DNA of 20,970 bases from Chrysochromulina tobinii (taxonomy: Eukaryota > Haptophyta > Prymnesiales > Chrysochromulinaceae), in NCBI GenBank assembly GCA_001275005.1, contig JWZX01002755.1, positions 1-20,970 of the forward strand. The letters run 5' to 3'. Position numbers and translations under genes: made by a program. The notes beneath the pieces are model-generated. The model saw nothing but the letters and a program-made list of their open reading frames with translations, was not told where the DNA came from and searched no databases. Positions within the stretch are counted from its first letter, which is position 1; each line of letters begins with the position of its first letter. This document shows, one piece after another, positions 7,827 through 17,052 of the stretch.

Positions 7827-8829
7827 ATGAACTCCACATTTCTGGCGATGATGCTTCAAGCCCTCGCTCTTATGGCCGACGCGAGACCCACTTTCCCAAC
7901 CGCTTTGGCGATCGCAGATGGAGGGTCCGCGGTCGCCGAGGCGCTGAGAGCACACGGCGTCGTGCGCGTTACCCGAGCCCTCTCCAAAAGCGGCATTGAT
8001 GGAAGCTGTGGATTTGTCACTTGCTGACGCACTGCAGGCGACAGAAGGGAATGAAATAGACAGCGAGCAGTGGCAGAGTCGCTTTGGTGACATTATGAGT
8101 CCGCGCAATCGCCACGATGTGAAGCTCAGCTTGGAGGCGCCGCCGGTGCGGGCAGCACTCGCATCATTGCTTGGCACGCTGGGGCCGGCCTTGTCCGCCT
8201 CCTTGGGCGAAGACGCCCTGCTGCATGAGCTCGCTGCGCTCATCTCTTTGCCGGGCGCTAGGCGACAGCCCATCCATCCCGACACACCGATCAAAAAGGG
8301 AAGCGGCACCGATCAGGGTCCAGTCATCCTCACCGGCTTCTGTGCTTTGCAGGACGTCGATGCGTCGATGGGCCCAACCCTCTTCCTACCGTCAACACAC
8401 ACTGCTGAGGCGCACGCGGCGTTCTTCACGTACGAGAACTTCGACCTCTACATTAGTTCCACCTCCGACGAGGACGAGGACGAGCGGGACGCCGAGCACG
8501 AGACGCGCGTGTCGGCGCAGCTTGAAAGCCTTCAGCCCTGGCGTAGCGAGCTGTGCACAGGCGACGTGAGTCTCTTTGATTCCCGCTGCTTGCACGCCGG
8601 CGACGCCAACACGTCGCAGCGGCGGCGGTACCTCTTTTACTTCTCCTTCATCAAGGCTGCACACGCGGAAGCCACGACAACCTACGCCACTATGTTGGAG
8701 AGCCTCCGTGGCAAGCTCAAGCTCGGCGAGTGGCGTCAGTGGCTCCGCGTCCCGTCTGCGTCCGGCGCCGCGACGCCGGGCCGGGCGCCGACGAGCGAAG
8801 TCGCCTCCGCTGAGGGTGCACCGTTGTAG
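7827..8829 (+). CDS. Phytanoyl-CoA dioxygenase (PhyH)-family protein, single-base frameshift
   Basis: A putative Fe(II)/2-oxoglutarate-dependent oxygenase of about 333 residues. The first 54 codons (MNSTFLAMML to GVVRVTRALSK) read in one frame. At the AAAA run 7986-7989 the sensible reading moves to the frame that stays open to the stop at 8829. Removing one A joins the typical PhyH N-terminus to the rest without a gap. Family features in the second frame are the metal-binding HPD (approximately His150 and Asp152 of the joined protein), GPTLFLPSTH, the distal metal ligand in CLHAG (about His256), and the Arg cluster QRRRYLFYFSF (about 265-267) that would bind 2-oxoglutarate. An acidic insertion (DEDEDERDAEHE) sits between them. 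The frame conflict is either an assembly/sequencing error or a recent inactivating mutation. The substrate is unknown. Confidence 0.8.
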
Positions 8830-9421
8830 CGTGTCGCTCCGCTCCAGTGCCGCCGAGCAAGGACCAAGGTTCTTGACAGCTCACGAGTCCTTGCTACACT
8901 TAGTCAAATAAACGTCCTACTCCGGCAGATGCCGAAACCTTGATACACGCGGGAGTCTCACGCGCCGCGGCCGCTGTGCGTACACCTCGACGCCTGTCCC
9001 CGCCTCACTTGTCGTTGTCCCCTGTCTCGACGCAGCTCGGCACCGCCTCTATTCCCGGCTCGCGAGCGTCGGGGCCATGGCGCCATGCACGGCACATGCT
9101 CACACTACACACACCACGCCGCCGCACACAGACACGATGCAGCAAACAGTGCACACACGATGCCTCTGTGCCAACACCATCCACGACGATCTCATCCGTG
9201 CGACGACAGTGCCGGCACATTCCGGCGATAGGACACTACACCCTCGCGAGGAAGATTGCAAGCGGCACTGCTCACATCTCTCACCGAGCGCTCAAATGCA
9301 GAGAGCCGTTGACGCTCGGCGGCCGTGACGCTCTTGGCCTGCGGCTCTCTCGCCGCACGCGCTCAGCTCATCGGCCGGGGCGCCGTGCACTCGCGCTGCA
9401 CGACGACGCTCACGACGACGC
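8830..9421. other. Intergenic between convergent genes
   Basis: This is the 3' flank of the dioxygenase-family gene (+) and the NHL-BTB gene (-). AATAAA occurs at 8907-8912, 78 bp after the dioxygenase stop codon, and may act as a polyadenylation signal. A CA-rich simple-sequence stretch occupies about 9085-9160. The plus-strand frame open through here continues antisense into the NHL-BTB gene and shows no protein family, so I did not call it. Confidence 0.45.
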
Positions 9422-11101
9422 TCACGCCAACTGCATCGGCGTGCCTGGGCGTACGTCGCCCTCGCTCTTGATCGTGGGCACCTTGGGACTGTCGGGGCTG
9501 TCGACCGCGGTCGGACTGCGCTGCTGCTCGTGCTCGAAGCGCTCGCACGCACGCGCCAGGTGGCTGTCGCCGATGAGCTGCGCGCACCGGCAGACCTCTC
9601 TGACCACGTGCCCGTTGAGGCGCTCCACCAACCGACGCGAACACTTTTGCTCGAGCCGCAGCACCCCGTACGCGTTGGCGAGCATCATGCATTCAAGCAG
9701 GCTCTCGGGCGAGAGGCCCTCGGCGAGCTCGTCGCACAGCAGGTAGTCGAGCAGCGCGCGGTACACGGCGTACCCCGTCTCGCTCACCACGACACTCTCG
9801 CCTCGGCTCTCCCTCATGCCCGACCCGAACATGGCGCGAAAGTGCGGGCAGCGGGCGCACAGGAGCGCCTTGGGCGCACGCAGCTGACGTCCCTCGACCT
9901 CAAAGACCGCCTCGCCCTGCAAAGAGTCGCTCTGGCCGTCGAGCAGCGCGCGCAGGTCCTCGCGCATCGTCGACGGCGCGAGCAGCGGCGGTGGTGAGGC
10001 CTCGATCGGGAGAACACGCACGCACGAGTTGGAACGATCAGCGATCAAGAGTGACGCACCGCGCCCGGGCAGCCGGCAGACGCACAGGCCGCACGGCGAG
10101 TTGAGCCCATGGCGCACAATCGTGCCCACCTCGCCCTGGGCACTCACGCGCCGTATGCAGTGGTTGCCCGAGTCGGCCACGTATAGGACGCCATCCGCGT
10201 CGATCGAGAGCCCATTGGGTGCGTGGAACGCGGCGGAGGAGCCGTAACCGTCCCGATGGAGTGGGGCACCGCAGCCGGCGAGGATGGACACCTTACCCTC
10301 GGGGGAGATGCGCGCGAGCGAGTGCGAGTGGTACGACGACACGTACACCGTCGCCTCCGTGCCGCATGCCGGAGCCGCGAGGACCTCCACGTGGACGGCG
10401 ATCCCGTATGGAGAGTCGAGCGGCGTGTCTGCCTCCTTGGCGAGGGTGGACACGAGGCCCGAGCGCGAGACGGCACGCACGCAATTGTTTGAGTAGTCGG
10501 CCACGTACAGCACGTCGTTCGACAGGTAGTCGATCGCGACACCGCACGGGTTGTAGAAGCACGCGTGCCGGCCGTGCCCGTCCCTGTGTGCAGGCTGGCC
10601 GCTGCCGGCGAGCGTGCTCACGCTGCCATCGGGCGCGATCTGCCGGATGCGGTGGTTGCCGCAGTCCTGCGAGCACGGCGCGCAGTCGGTGGCACGCGAG
10701 AGTCAGCAAGCAAGAGGATGGTGGCCACTCACAAGTCCACATCTTTCAACAGGTTCCGTTGCGCGCGGGCGTGCGTGCAAGCTCACCGCGACGAAGAGGT
10801 AGCCCTCTGAGCTGATCGCCAGGCCGCACGGGTGCGCGAACATCGCCGAAGCGCCGGGGCCATCGGCACAGCCGCGGGCGCCCGTGCCCGCAAGCACATA
10901 GAGCACGCCGTCCTCCACCATGCAGATTCGGTGATGGCCGGTGTCCGCAATGTAGACGCGCCCGTCCATACCGACGGCCAGACCACATGGGTTGAAGAGG
11001 GCGACGCCGCTGCTGCTGCCGGCGCACGCCATGAACTCGGGGCTCGGCGGCATCGTGCCAGTGAGCACCTCGAGAGGCGGTTGTTCCGTCGAAGTATCCA
11101 T
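9422..11101 (-). CDS. NHL-repeat protein with C-terminal BTB/POZ domain
   Basis: Two exons, 11101-10787 and 10666-9422, are joined across a 120-bp GT-AG intron (10786-10667) that falls inside an NHL repeat and restores YLFVADCGNHRIRQIAPDGS. The protein is 519 residues. Residues 30-330 hold about six NHL repeats with the signature pattern FxxPxGLA...YVAD.GN.RI: FNPCGLAV (36), FAHPCGLAIS (88), YNPCGVAID (143), SPYGIAVH (190), HAPNGLSID (253) and NSPCGLCV (294). These should form a six-bladed beta-propeller. Residues 341-485 form a BTB/POZ domain (VEGRQLRAPKALLCARCPHF, FRAMFGSGMRES, LLDYLLCDEL) followed by a BACK-like helical segment. The tail is Ser/Pro-rich. In known families BTB domains recruit cullin-3, so the propeller could be the substrate-binding part of an E3 adaptor; that role is inferred. 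The gene is divergent from the gene at 11554. Confidence 0.9.
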
Positions 11102-11553
11102 TGTGCACGCAATTGTAGGGATTCGGCTGGAAGACAGCCGAAGATCCGATGCAGGGCTTCTTCTTGCCTTTTTCTGATCCCCGAGCGTCTGCGGACTTGA
11201 AAAAGTAACGCAAACGGAATTCTTGTTCGTCCTCGTTGTCAGAGAGTCCTCGTTGTCAGTGAGTGCATGAGAGCTCGAAGGGTTACTTACTTCAAGTATC
11301 CAATGGGGTTGTTTTCGAATATTCATACGTATCTTGATCTACAAATTATGTACAATTTAGGCATTCATGTAACATGTATATCCCTGCTGCGGCGACTGTC
11401 AGAAAAACGAGGCCGCATGAATCTTGAACAGATTGCAGTTCTCGAGCCTCAGGTCAATTCACGTGTGAAGTAGTGAAGTACAAGTAGTTTCTGTAGCCTG
11501 ACATCCGACGAGCGGAGATCACATCGTCGGCGAAGGCTCCTCGTTCGTGGGCC
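11102..11553. promoter_or_regulatory. Divergent intergenic region
   Basis: This region holds the promoters of the NHL-BTB gene (-) and the plastid SDR gene (+). A short direct repeat, TCCTCGTTGTCAG, occurs twice near 11230-11262. A relatively AT-rich segment with ATGTATATC and TATCTTGATC words lies at 11290-11380, recalling the GATACAT words at the left of the window. No TATA box or RNA gene is clear. Confidence 0.35.
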
Positions 11554-12738
11554 ATGTCATCGGCCGCGTTTGCGATTGTCACGCTCGTCGCCCACGCGCT
11601 CTCATGCTCGCCGGTGCCATACAAGGTCACGCGCCGTGTCTCTGGCCCGGTGGCCTCAGCGACCTCTTTCACCCGCCGCGACCTCGCTCTCGGCACCGCG
11701 GCGATCGCGACAGCTCTCGGCTATGACCGGCCAGCCATTGCAGCCGACGAAGCATTGAAGACGGTGGTCGTCGCCGGCGCGACCGGCCAGACGGGGCGGC
11801 GGTGCCTGTCTCGCCTCGGTGCGATGAAGGGTGTGAAGGCAATCGGTGGCGTTCGCGATCCGACCAAGGCCGCCCAGAAGCTGGCCGAGAGCAAGATTGA
11901 AATCCGCGGGGCGATGATCGAGAAGGGTGCGAGCATCGATGCGAGCAGCATCGAGCTCAAGGCACTCGACGTCGAGAAATCAAGCGTGGCCGACATGAGC
12001 GCGACGCTCAAGGGTGCTGACAGCCTCATCATCGCCGTTGGCTTCGTCCCTGGCAACCCCTTCAAGATGGATGCTGCGGCGGTTTGAGAACACGGGGCAC
12101 CGAACACGTTGGGTCGTCTGCTGCGCGCGCGCGCTTTCGCTTGCTCGCCATGTCTCCGCCGCGCATCTGACACTCGCTGTACAACGAGTCCCGTTCCTGC
12201 CCAGCACGCCGTCGACAACGTCGGCACGTGCGCGCTAATCGACGCGGCAAAGGCCGCTGGCGTGCGCAAAGTGGTTCTCGTGAGCAGCATCCTCACCGAT
12301 GGTGGCGCGTGGGGGCAGCTCAACTCGCCGGGCTATCAGATTGTAAGACACCCGCTATGGCGTGCCTCGCAGGCCCCGAACCGCCCCACGGCGTTTTGGA
12401 CTCACGCCCGACCATCGATTCTCACGCCGCCACGTCAGACAAACGCCTTCGGACACGTGCTCGAGGAGAAGCTGGTGGCCGAGAAGTACCTGCGCGCCTC
12501 CGGGCTCGACTGGACGATCGTGAGGCCCGGTGGTCTCAAGGCGGACCCGCCTACCGGCGCGCTCTTCGTCTCGGGCGAGAACACGCTCAACAGCGGCGAG
12601 ATCTCCCGCGACCTCGTCGCCGACGTGTCGGTCGCAGCGCTCTTCGACCCGAAGGCAAGCAACCAAGTGGTTGAGATTGTAGAGTCCGACAAGGATGGCA
12701 ACGCCAAGACGGGCATCTTCAATGGGCTCAAGATGTAA
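11554..12738 (+). CDS. Plastid-targeted NAD(P)-binding atypical SDR (NmrA/Tic62-like Rossmann protein) with Tat-like leader
   Basis: Three exons, 11554-12081, 12205-12342 and 12439-12738, encode 321 residues; both introns (123 and 96 bp) are GT-AG. The joins restore AVDNVGTCALIDAAKAAGV and a sensible SPGYQI-TNAFGHVLEEK. The dinucleotide-binding motif is VVVAGATGQTGRR (residues 71-83). VVLVSSILTDGG is near 199-209, and the family hallmark EKYLRASGLDWTIVRPGGL is at 236-254. The classical YxxxK pair is absent, as in atypical SDRs of the At5g02240/Tic62/HCF173 type. The N-terminus shows a hydrophobic signal peptide (MSSAAFAIVTLVAHALS), a basic Ser/Thr-rich transit segment, then FTRRDLALGTAAIATALG...AIAADEA. 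That last stretch has a twin arginine, a hydrophobic core and an AxA cleavage site, the form of a thylakoid Tat signal. The expected location is plastid, possibly the thylakoid lumen. Confidence 0.92.
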
Positions 12739-13326
12739 ATATAGGTGCGTGGGGACCACAATTGAAGGCATGATTGAAGGGTGGGGTTTTACCTAGGTCG
12801 CGGGCTCCACGCTCTCGGCGTCTCGGGCCGGCCCGTGGGCGTACCCGAGGAATGGGCTCATAGATGTAGAGAGTTGTAGGCGCGGCCTCCTGCATCTGTT
12901 CGAAGAATGAATCTCCAGCGCTCCACACGAGCACCACACATTGAGCCGACACAAGTCGACCAGCCAATTGGTGCCAGCAAGCGACAGGCCCTTCTCCGGT
13001 CTTTAATGAGCGTGAGAATTTTTGGCTTTCGCCTGTGTGATTGGTACCGGTAACACCCCAGTGCTTGTCGGTACCATACGTCCATTATTCACTGAATCAC
13101 ACCAGTATGTTTATCCTGGAGTTTTATCGACGCCGCGCGCGCGCGCGCACGCTCCGTGTCTCGCATGGGGTCATGTAAGGTGTGTGTATTCTGAGCGGGC
13201 AGTAACAGTGCCGGAGCACCCCTTGTCTCGTGCGTCGTGTTCTAGTTCAAGTCAAGTCTATACATAAACAACAGACAACCTTGACTTGACTTGACTTGTT
13301 CTAGTTCACACCCGTGTTCATTTTTT
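12739..13326. other. Intergenic, no gene; simple repeats
   Basis: No ORF here shows protein character. The region contains the palindrome TACCGGTA at 13045-13052, with a second GGTACC word 20 bases later. It also holds a pure alternating CG tract at 13134-13148 that could adopt Z-DNA, and the repeat pair at 13239-13308 described separately. Confidence 0.45.
13239..13308. repeat. Nested direct and inverted repeats
   Basis: GTTCTAGTTCA occurs at 13239-13249 and again at 13298-13308 in the same orientation. Inside, CAAGTCAAG (13248-13256) faces CTTGACTTG (13280-13288), the latter extended as a TTGAC tandem to about 13298. The inverted arms could form a hairpin with a loop of about 23 bases. Confidence 0.8.
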
Positions 13327-13755
13327 ATGCTTCGTGGGTTCAGCTTGGAGACCCTCCTGGGCACGCAGCGCGCCGGAGCACTCCAACGCTCGATAGCACA
13401 CGTGGCGAACTGCGCTTGCGGCTGCGTACCCAATATAATGAGCCTCCATGAGCAGGCTAATGAGCGCGCCCGGCGACGCGAGGCCGCAGCAGTGAGAAAG
13501 CCCACCGTGGGCGAGGTGCTGCTGATGCGAGAGCAGGCGCTGCTGCATCGTGCTGAAGTTGTGCGGCAGCAGTCACGAGCAGGCGATGCCGAGATGCTAG
13601 CGACTGAGTGTGATGATGACGACGACGATGATCAGGCTGAGGAGGACACCACCTCTGTTGCACTTCCCTCTCCTAGTGTGGCACTTGCAGTGCCGCAAGC
13701 AGCTGCGGCAGAGTCAGTTGCACAATCATCCTTAGCGCAGGGCGAATTGCTATGA
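13327..13755 (+). CDS. Small hypothetical protein with acidic run
   Basis: The first ATG of this open frame gives 142 residues. A charged, probably helical central segment (HEQANERARRREAAAVRKPT; GEVLLMREQALLHRAEVVRQ) leads to an Asp run (CDDDDDDDQAEED) and an Ala/Ser/Val-rich end. I recognise no domain, and the frame directly upstream of the ATG is open but repeat-derived. It could be a real small gene or the last exon of something spliced from further left; the case rests only on composition. Confidence 0.35.
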   Translation: MLRGFSLETLLGTQRAGALQRSIAHVANCACGCVPNIMSLHEQANERARRREAAAVRKPTVGEVLLMREQALLHRAEVVRQQSRAGDAEMLATECDDDDDDDQAEEDTTSVALPSPSVALAVPQAAAAESVAQSSLAQGELL

Positions 13756-14046
13756 GACGACGCGCGCGGCTCGTAAAATTACCGAGGGAAACTTGAACGA
13801 CGGCTGTGACGTATAGGAAACGGGACGATATCCGTATATCCGCGAAGACTTATCCGTGGAAGGGCCGGATGACCGGGCGCTAAACAAAAAACACCGCGCG
13901 CGTGCAGCCGTGAACACGACATCGCGGCACACGACAACGCGCGCGTTGCACCGCGCACGGCCCGGTCTAGGCTCTACCGCATTGGCTCTTCAGCCAGAGG
14001 CATATGCGCCATAGCGGGCTCGCACGAGAGATGCGGCAGCATATCC

Positions 14047-14486
14047 TCAGAGCGGCGGCAGGTCGCCGCGCACGCGCAGGGTGCGCACAAGCGACGCGAA
14101 CTCAGGAAAGGTGCACGCGGCGTCATGCCCGGCGTCCAGCCCGGGCGCTGTGGCGGGCGAACCGTATGCGGCAACGAGATCGATCGTGTCGAAGAGTGTC
14201 AGGCGGACCGCGCCGAGGAAGCTCAGCGCGGCATGCAAGCTCGTCGCACTCAGCAGACCTCGCCGTTCGAGATCGTGCATCTCGAAGACCTCGCCGAGGG
14301 TGAGAGAGTGGTCGGGCTTGCCGAGCGGGCCGGCACGTGCGGCATGCACATTCACGTATGGCCGCGCGTGGTTGTACAGCAGGGCCGGCCGCGGCGAGTA
14401 GTACGGCGGCGGCGCGTACGCTGACGGCGGCATATAGTGGTGCGCCGGCACGGCGCCAGAGTATGGCGGCAGCGCGACTGGTGTGT

Positions 14487-14547
<61 letters not shown>

Positions 14548-15225
14548 TTGCAGTTGCAGTTGCGGCGGCAGCGGGGGCGTCTCAGACCACAGGGACTCCA
14601 CCGGCGGAAGGTAGAGCCACCGGCGGCGGTGTTCAGGCGACGGTTTTGGCGACGGCTCACGCGCCAGGTACACACGCTGCTGCGGCTGCGTCTCCTGCTG
14701 CGTCTCCTGTTGCGCGTACTCCCAGCCGACGGTATGGTCGTGGATGAGCTTGGCAAACGCGGCAAGGTCAAGATTTTTGCCATTTGGATGGTCGTACTGA
14801 TGCAGCAGGTCGATCGCGCCCGCCATGGTCGTCTCGACCCCGAAGTAGCGCAGCGCATGGGCGAGCTCGTGATAGTTGAGGGAGCCAGAAGCGTCGCGAT
14901 CAAAGTACTCAAAGGCGGCGAGGACATCGGGCGGGACGGGATCGTCGGGCGGGACGGGATCGTTGGAGGGCGGCTCTGCTGTGTGGTAGGAGCTCGAGCG
15001 ATAGTATGTTTGCGCGAGAGGATCCGGCCACGTGTGCAGCGGTGGAGGCGTGTGCGGTGGCGGCGGAGGAGGCAGCCGGCGAATGATGTGAAACGAGGGC
15101 TCGGCGGCAAAGGAGAGGTGGCGCGGCGGCGGCGACAAGGCGGCTGGGAAGCGGCGGCGCCGGTGGGTGGGCGACGGCGTGCGAGGCGAGACGTACGTGG
15201 GCCATGGAGAGTCCCACCGGCGCAT
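14047..15225 (-). CDS. EF-hand protein with long polyproline tract
   Basis: From the first in-frame ATG (15225) the protein has 392 residues. A Pro/Arg/Ser-rich N-terminus leads to a canonical EF-hand loop at residues 109-120 (DRDASGSLNYHE), with Ca2+ ligands at positions 1, 3, 5 and 12, inside a helix-loop-helix (VLAAFEYF...LAHALRYF). A second, loop-degenerate hand follows (LLHQYDHPNGKNLDLAAFAKL). Then come QETQ repeats and 19 consecutive prolines (228-246), a Pro/Tyr-rich segment, and a C-terminal domain (LGEVFEMHDLERRGLLSATS to FPEFASLVRTL). That domain aligns with the first EF-hand pair but lacks Ca2+ ligands. The protein probably senses calcium and binds partners through its Pro/Tyr-rich region. 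No signal peptide or membrane span is visible. Confidence 0.78.
14488..14545. repeat. GGC trinucleotide repeat, 19 units
   Basis: An uninterrupted GGC/GCC run encodes the 19-proline tract of the EF-hand protein on the minus strand. Such runs are prone to length change, so the proline count probably varies between strains and assemblies. Confidence 0.95.
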
Positions 15226-15253
15226 TACTGTGGATCCTATACATGCATGTACA

Positions 15254-16735
15254 TTAGGGGCACACAAGGGGCCGTGTCGTCGATGCTCTTTTTGTCAAGT
15301 TTTGGATTGTACCGGTAATTGAGGGGATTGGGGGGAATGGGGAAAATATCAAAATGGTTCCATTTTGCTTCGTGACGAGCAGGTCGTTGAATGTCTGCGT
15401 ATAAGCGTCCGCAAGTACTGTCCTGGGCATAAACATGACACCCAAGGGGACACCAAGGATGACACCCACGCCATAGACACGGTGTGAGTGCATGGCCAGA
15501 TACACGCGTTCCGCATCTCTCGGCTCTCGGCGCTCATCTGCGTACTTTTTTGGCCTTCCTCTTCGCAGCCGCTCGCTTCCGCTTCTCCTTCTTCTTGTCC
15601 GCCGTCGGAGCATCGCATGTACCAACTTTGTGGCCCGCATGAGCTGCCCAACCAGGTCCTTGTACACCAACGTGAGAGCGCCACGTACTTGTAGGACCTC
15701 TTCTGCCGTGAGAGAGAGAGACATTGTCTTTTGGGTCCCGCGGTACATGTATTCATAGTTGAGCCCCTTGTTGCCCTCGAGGCGGGGGTCATCTCCTGCA
15801 GACGCGCGAACAGTCGAGGCGACTGCGAAAGGAAGCCCTCCTGCGTCACACCAAGCCCCTCACTCTCCACTGGCCATGACTGCGTCGCCGGAGCATGATG
15901 GTCCATGCATTTGCCACTGAGCTTCGAGGTAAGCGACATCACAGTGCTCGATCGTGGAGATGGATGCAATGTCCATCGGCGCATCTGATGCCATCGGGTA
16001 CCTGGGCGCATGATGGGGGGCGATGGAGGTGTGGGCGTTGACGATGTCGAGGAGGTGGTGGATGAAGTGGGGGTAGCGCTCGGTGATGAGCTGCATGTGG
16101 TGGACGGCGATGTCGCAGCCTGCGGGCGAGGTGCCAAATTGGCCCAAGGATTCGAGGAGGGATCGGCGGTGGCGGGTGATGTCGCGGGCGATGCGGCGGG
16201 CAAGATGGCGGCGGAGGATGCTGTGGCGGCAGAGGGGCCGGACAGCCTCAATTGGTGTGTTTTTTTGTGTGGGTTTTTTTGGATGTGCCGGAGCACCTCT
16301 CGGAGCCTGAGGATGCCACTGGCGCCACAGACCTTCATCCAGCCCCGCCAGGAGCGTAGTGGGCCTGTGGGCCCGCACGGCGGCCCATGAGCGCGTGGTA
16401 GTGGGCCTGTGGGCCCGCACGGCGGCCCATGAGCGCGCGCACGCTCAGGACGCTGCGCAGCCAGATGGCAACTAGCTCGCCAGCGTCTCCAGGCTCGCCG
16501 AGGCGCACCCCAATGACTGGAGCCTCTGCGAAGCCTGCTTTGGCCAGAGCCAACCTGTTGCACACACGGAGCATGCATCGTGGTGAAAAGAGTGCCTTGA
16601 GAGCAGTGCAGACTGCGGGCATTGTGTGAGTCTGGGGAGCACACTTCACGTCGCGCGCCGGCTTGCACCACTCCTTGGGCTTGATGAAGCACTTGAGGAG
16701 CGCCTCCTGCTCGTCTGTGGTCAGGCACAGGAGGC
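15254..16735 (-). CDS. Multi-exon gene of unknown function (3' end frame uncertain)
   Basis: Three segments read as genuine protein. Exon a (about 16735-16443) gives LTTDEQEALLKCFIKPKEWC to LVAIWLRSVLS. A 196-bp GT-AG intron (16442-16247) holds a 42-bp tandem repeat. Exon b (16246 to about 15871) gives AVRPLCRHSILRRHLARR, SLLESLGQFGTSPAGCDI and MQLITERYPHFIHHLLDIVN. A short intron of about 50-70 bp near 15800-15870 removes an in-frame stop. Exon c continues DDPRLEGNKGLNYEYMYRGT and LTAEEVLQVRGALTLVYKDL. After that two frames compete: one contains an AT-hook-like RRGRPKK and stays open to 15254; the other gives a lysine/arginine tail (DKKKEKRKRAAAKRKAKK) and stops near 15534. The second would leave promoter space for the EF-hand gene at 15225. 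The 5' end is unresolved. No family was recognised; basic tails in either frame suggest nuclear location. Confidence 0.4.
15449..15573. repeat. 125-bp direct repeat, copy 1
   Basis: This copy lies in exon c of the unknown gene and matches 16798-16922 at 124 of 125 positions; the single difference is C15471 versus T16820. Similarity extends slightly leftward with a small indel (CCCAAGGG). In the AT-hook frame the difference is Gly versus Asp; the copies are 1349 bp apart. Confidence 0.95.
16357..16437. repeat. 39-bp repeat unit, two copies, 42-bp period
   Basis: Identical 39-bp units start TAGTGGGCCTGTGGGCCC and occupy 16357-16395 and 16399-16437, with three bases between them. They fall within the predicted first intron of the unknown minus-strand gene. 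Confidence 0.95.
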
Positions 16736-16764
16736 CTTACCTGTGAAGACGACCGGGAAGGGCT

Positions 16765-17052
16765 TCACACAAAAACACAAAAAAAACCCCAAGGGATGAC
16801 ACCAAGGATGACACCCACGTCATAGACACGGTGTGAGTGCATGGCCAGATACACGCGTTCCGCATCTCTCGGCTCTCGGCGCTCATCTGCGTACTTTTTT
16901 GGCCTTCCTCTTCGCAGCCGCTGCCTAGAGCTCGAGGTTTGGCCCTTCGAGGATTGCCAGGCCAGCGGGGACCGAAATCTTGTAGCATGTTGGGCGAAAG
17001 ATCTGGCGCAAATTTCAAAGTGCTGTCGAAGGTGTGCAGCAAATGTGCCCAC
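16765..17052 (-). pseudogene. Partial duplicate of the unknown gene's 3' exon (contains 125-bp repeat copy 2, 16798-16922)
   Basis: The 125-bp block repeats the exon c sequence encoding RRGRPKKYADERREPRDAER and what follows, but its flanks differ from copy 1 on both sides. Upstream on the minus strand the join reads CTCTAG then GCAGCGG, which resembles a splice acceptor, so the copy might be spliced to something. An open frame of 95 codons spans it (MGTFAAHLRQHFEICARS and onward). I favour a truncated duplicate left by a local rearrangement over a functional gene. Confidence 0.45.

Noticed and set aside
8940-9746. 268-codon plus-strand ORF
   Set aside because: Its second half is antisense to the BTB domain and its first half is CA-rich simple sequence; no protein character.
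14437-15318. 293-codon plus-strand ORF with a poly-Arg run
   Set aside because: Antisense to the EF-hand gene; the Arg run is just the GGC repeat read in another frame.
15349-16728. 459-codon minus-strand ORF
   Set aside because: It overlaps the segments that look like real protein in other frames and is itself Ser/Thr/Pro low-complexity; long only because the DNA lacks stops in that frame.
15449-16922. 125-bp direct repeats as LTRs of a retroelement
   Set aside because: The repeats lack TG...CA ends, one copy lies within a coding exon, and no reverse transcriptase, integrase or primer-binding site lies between them.
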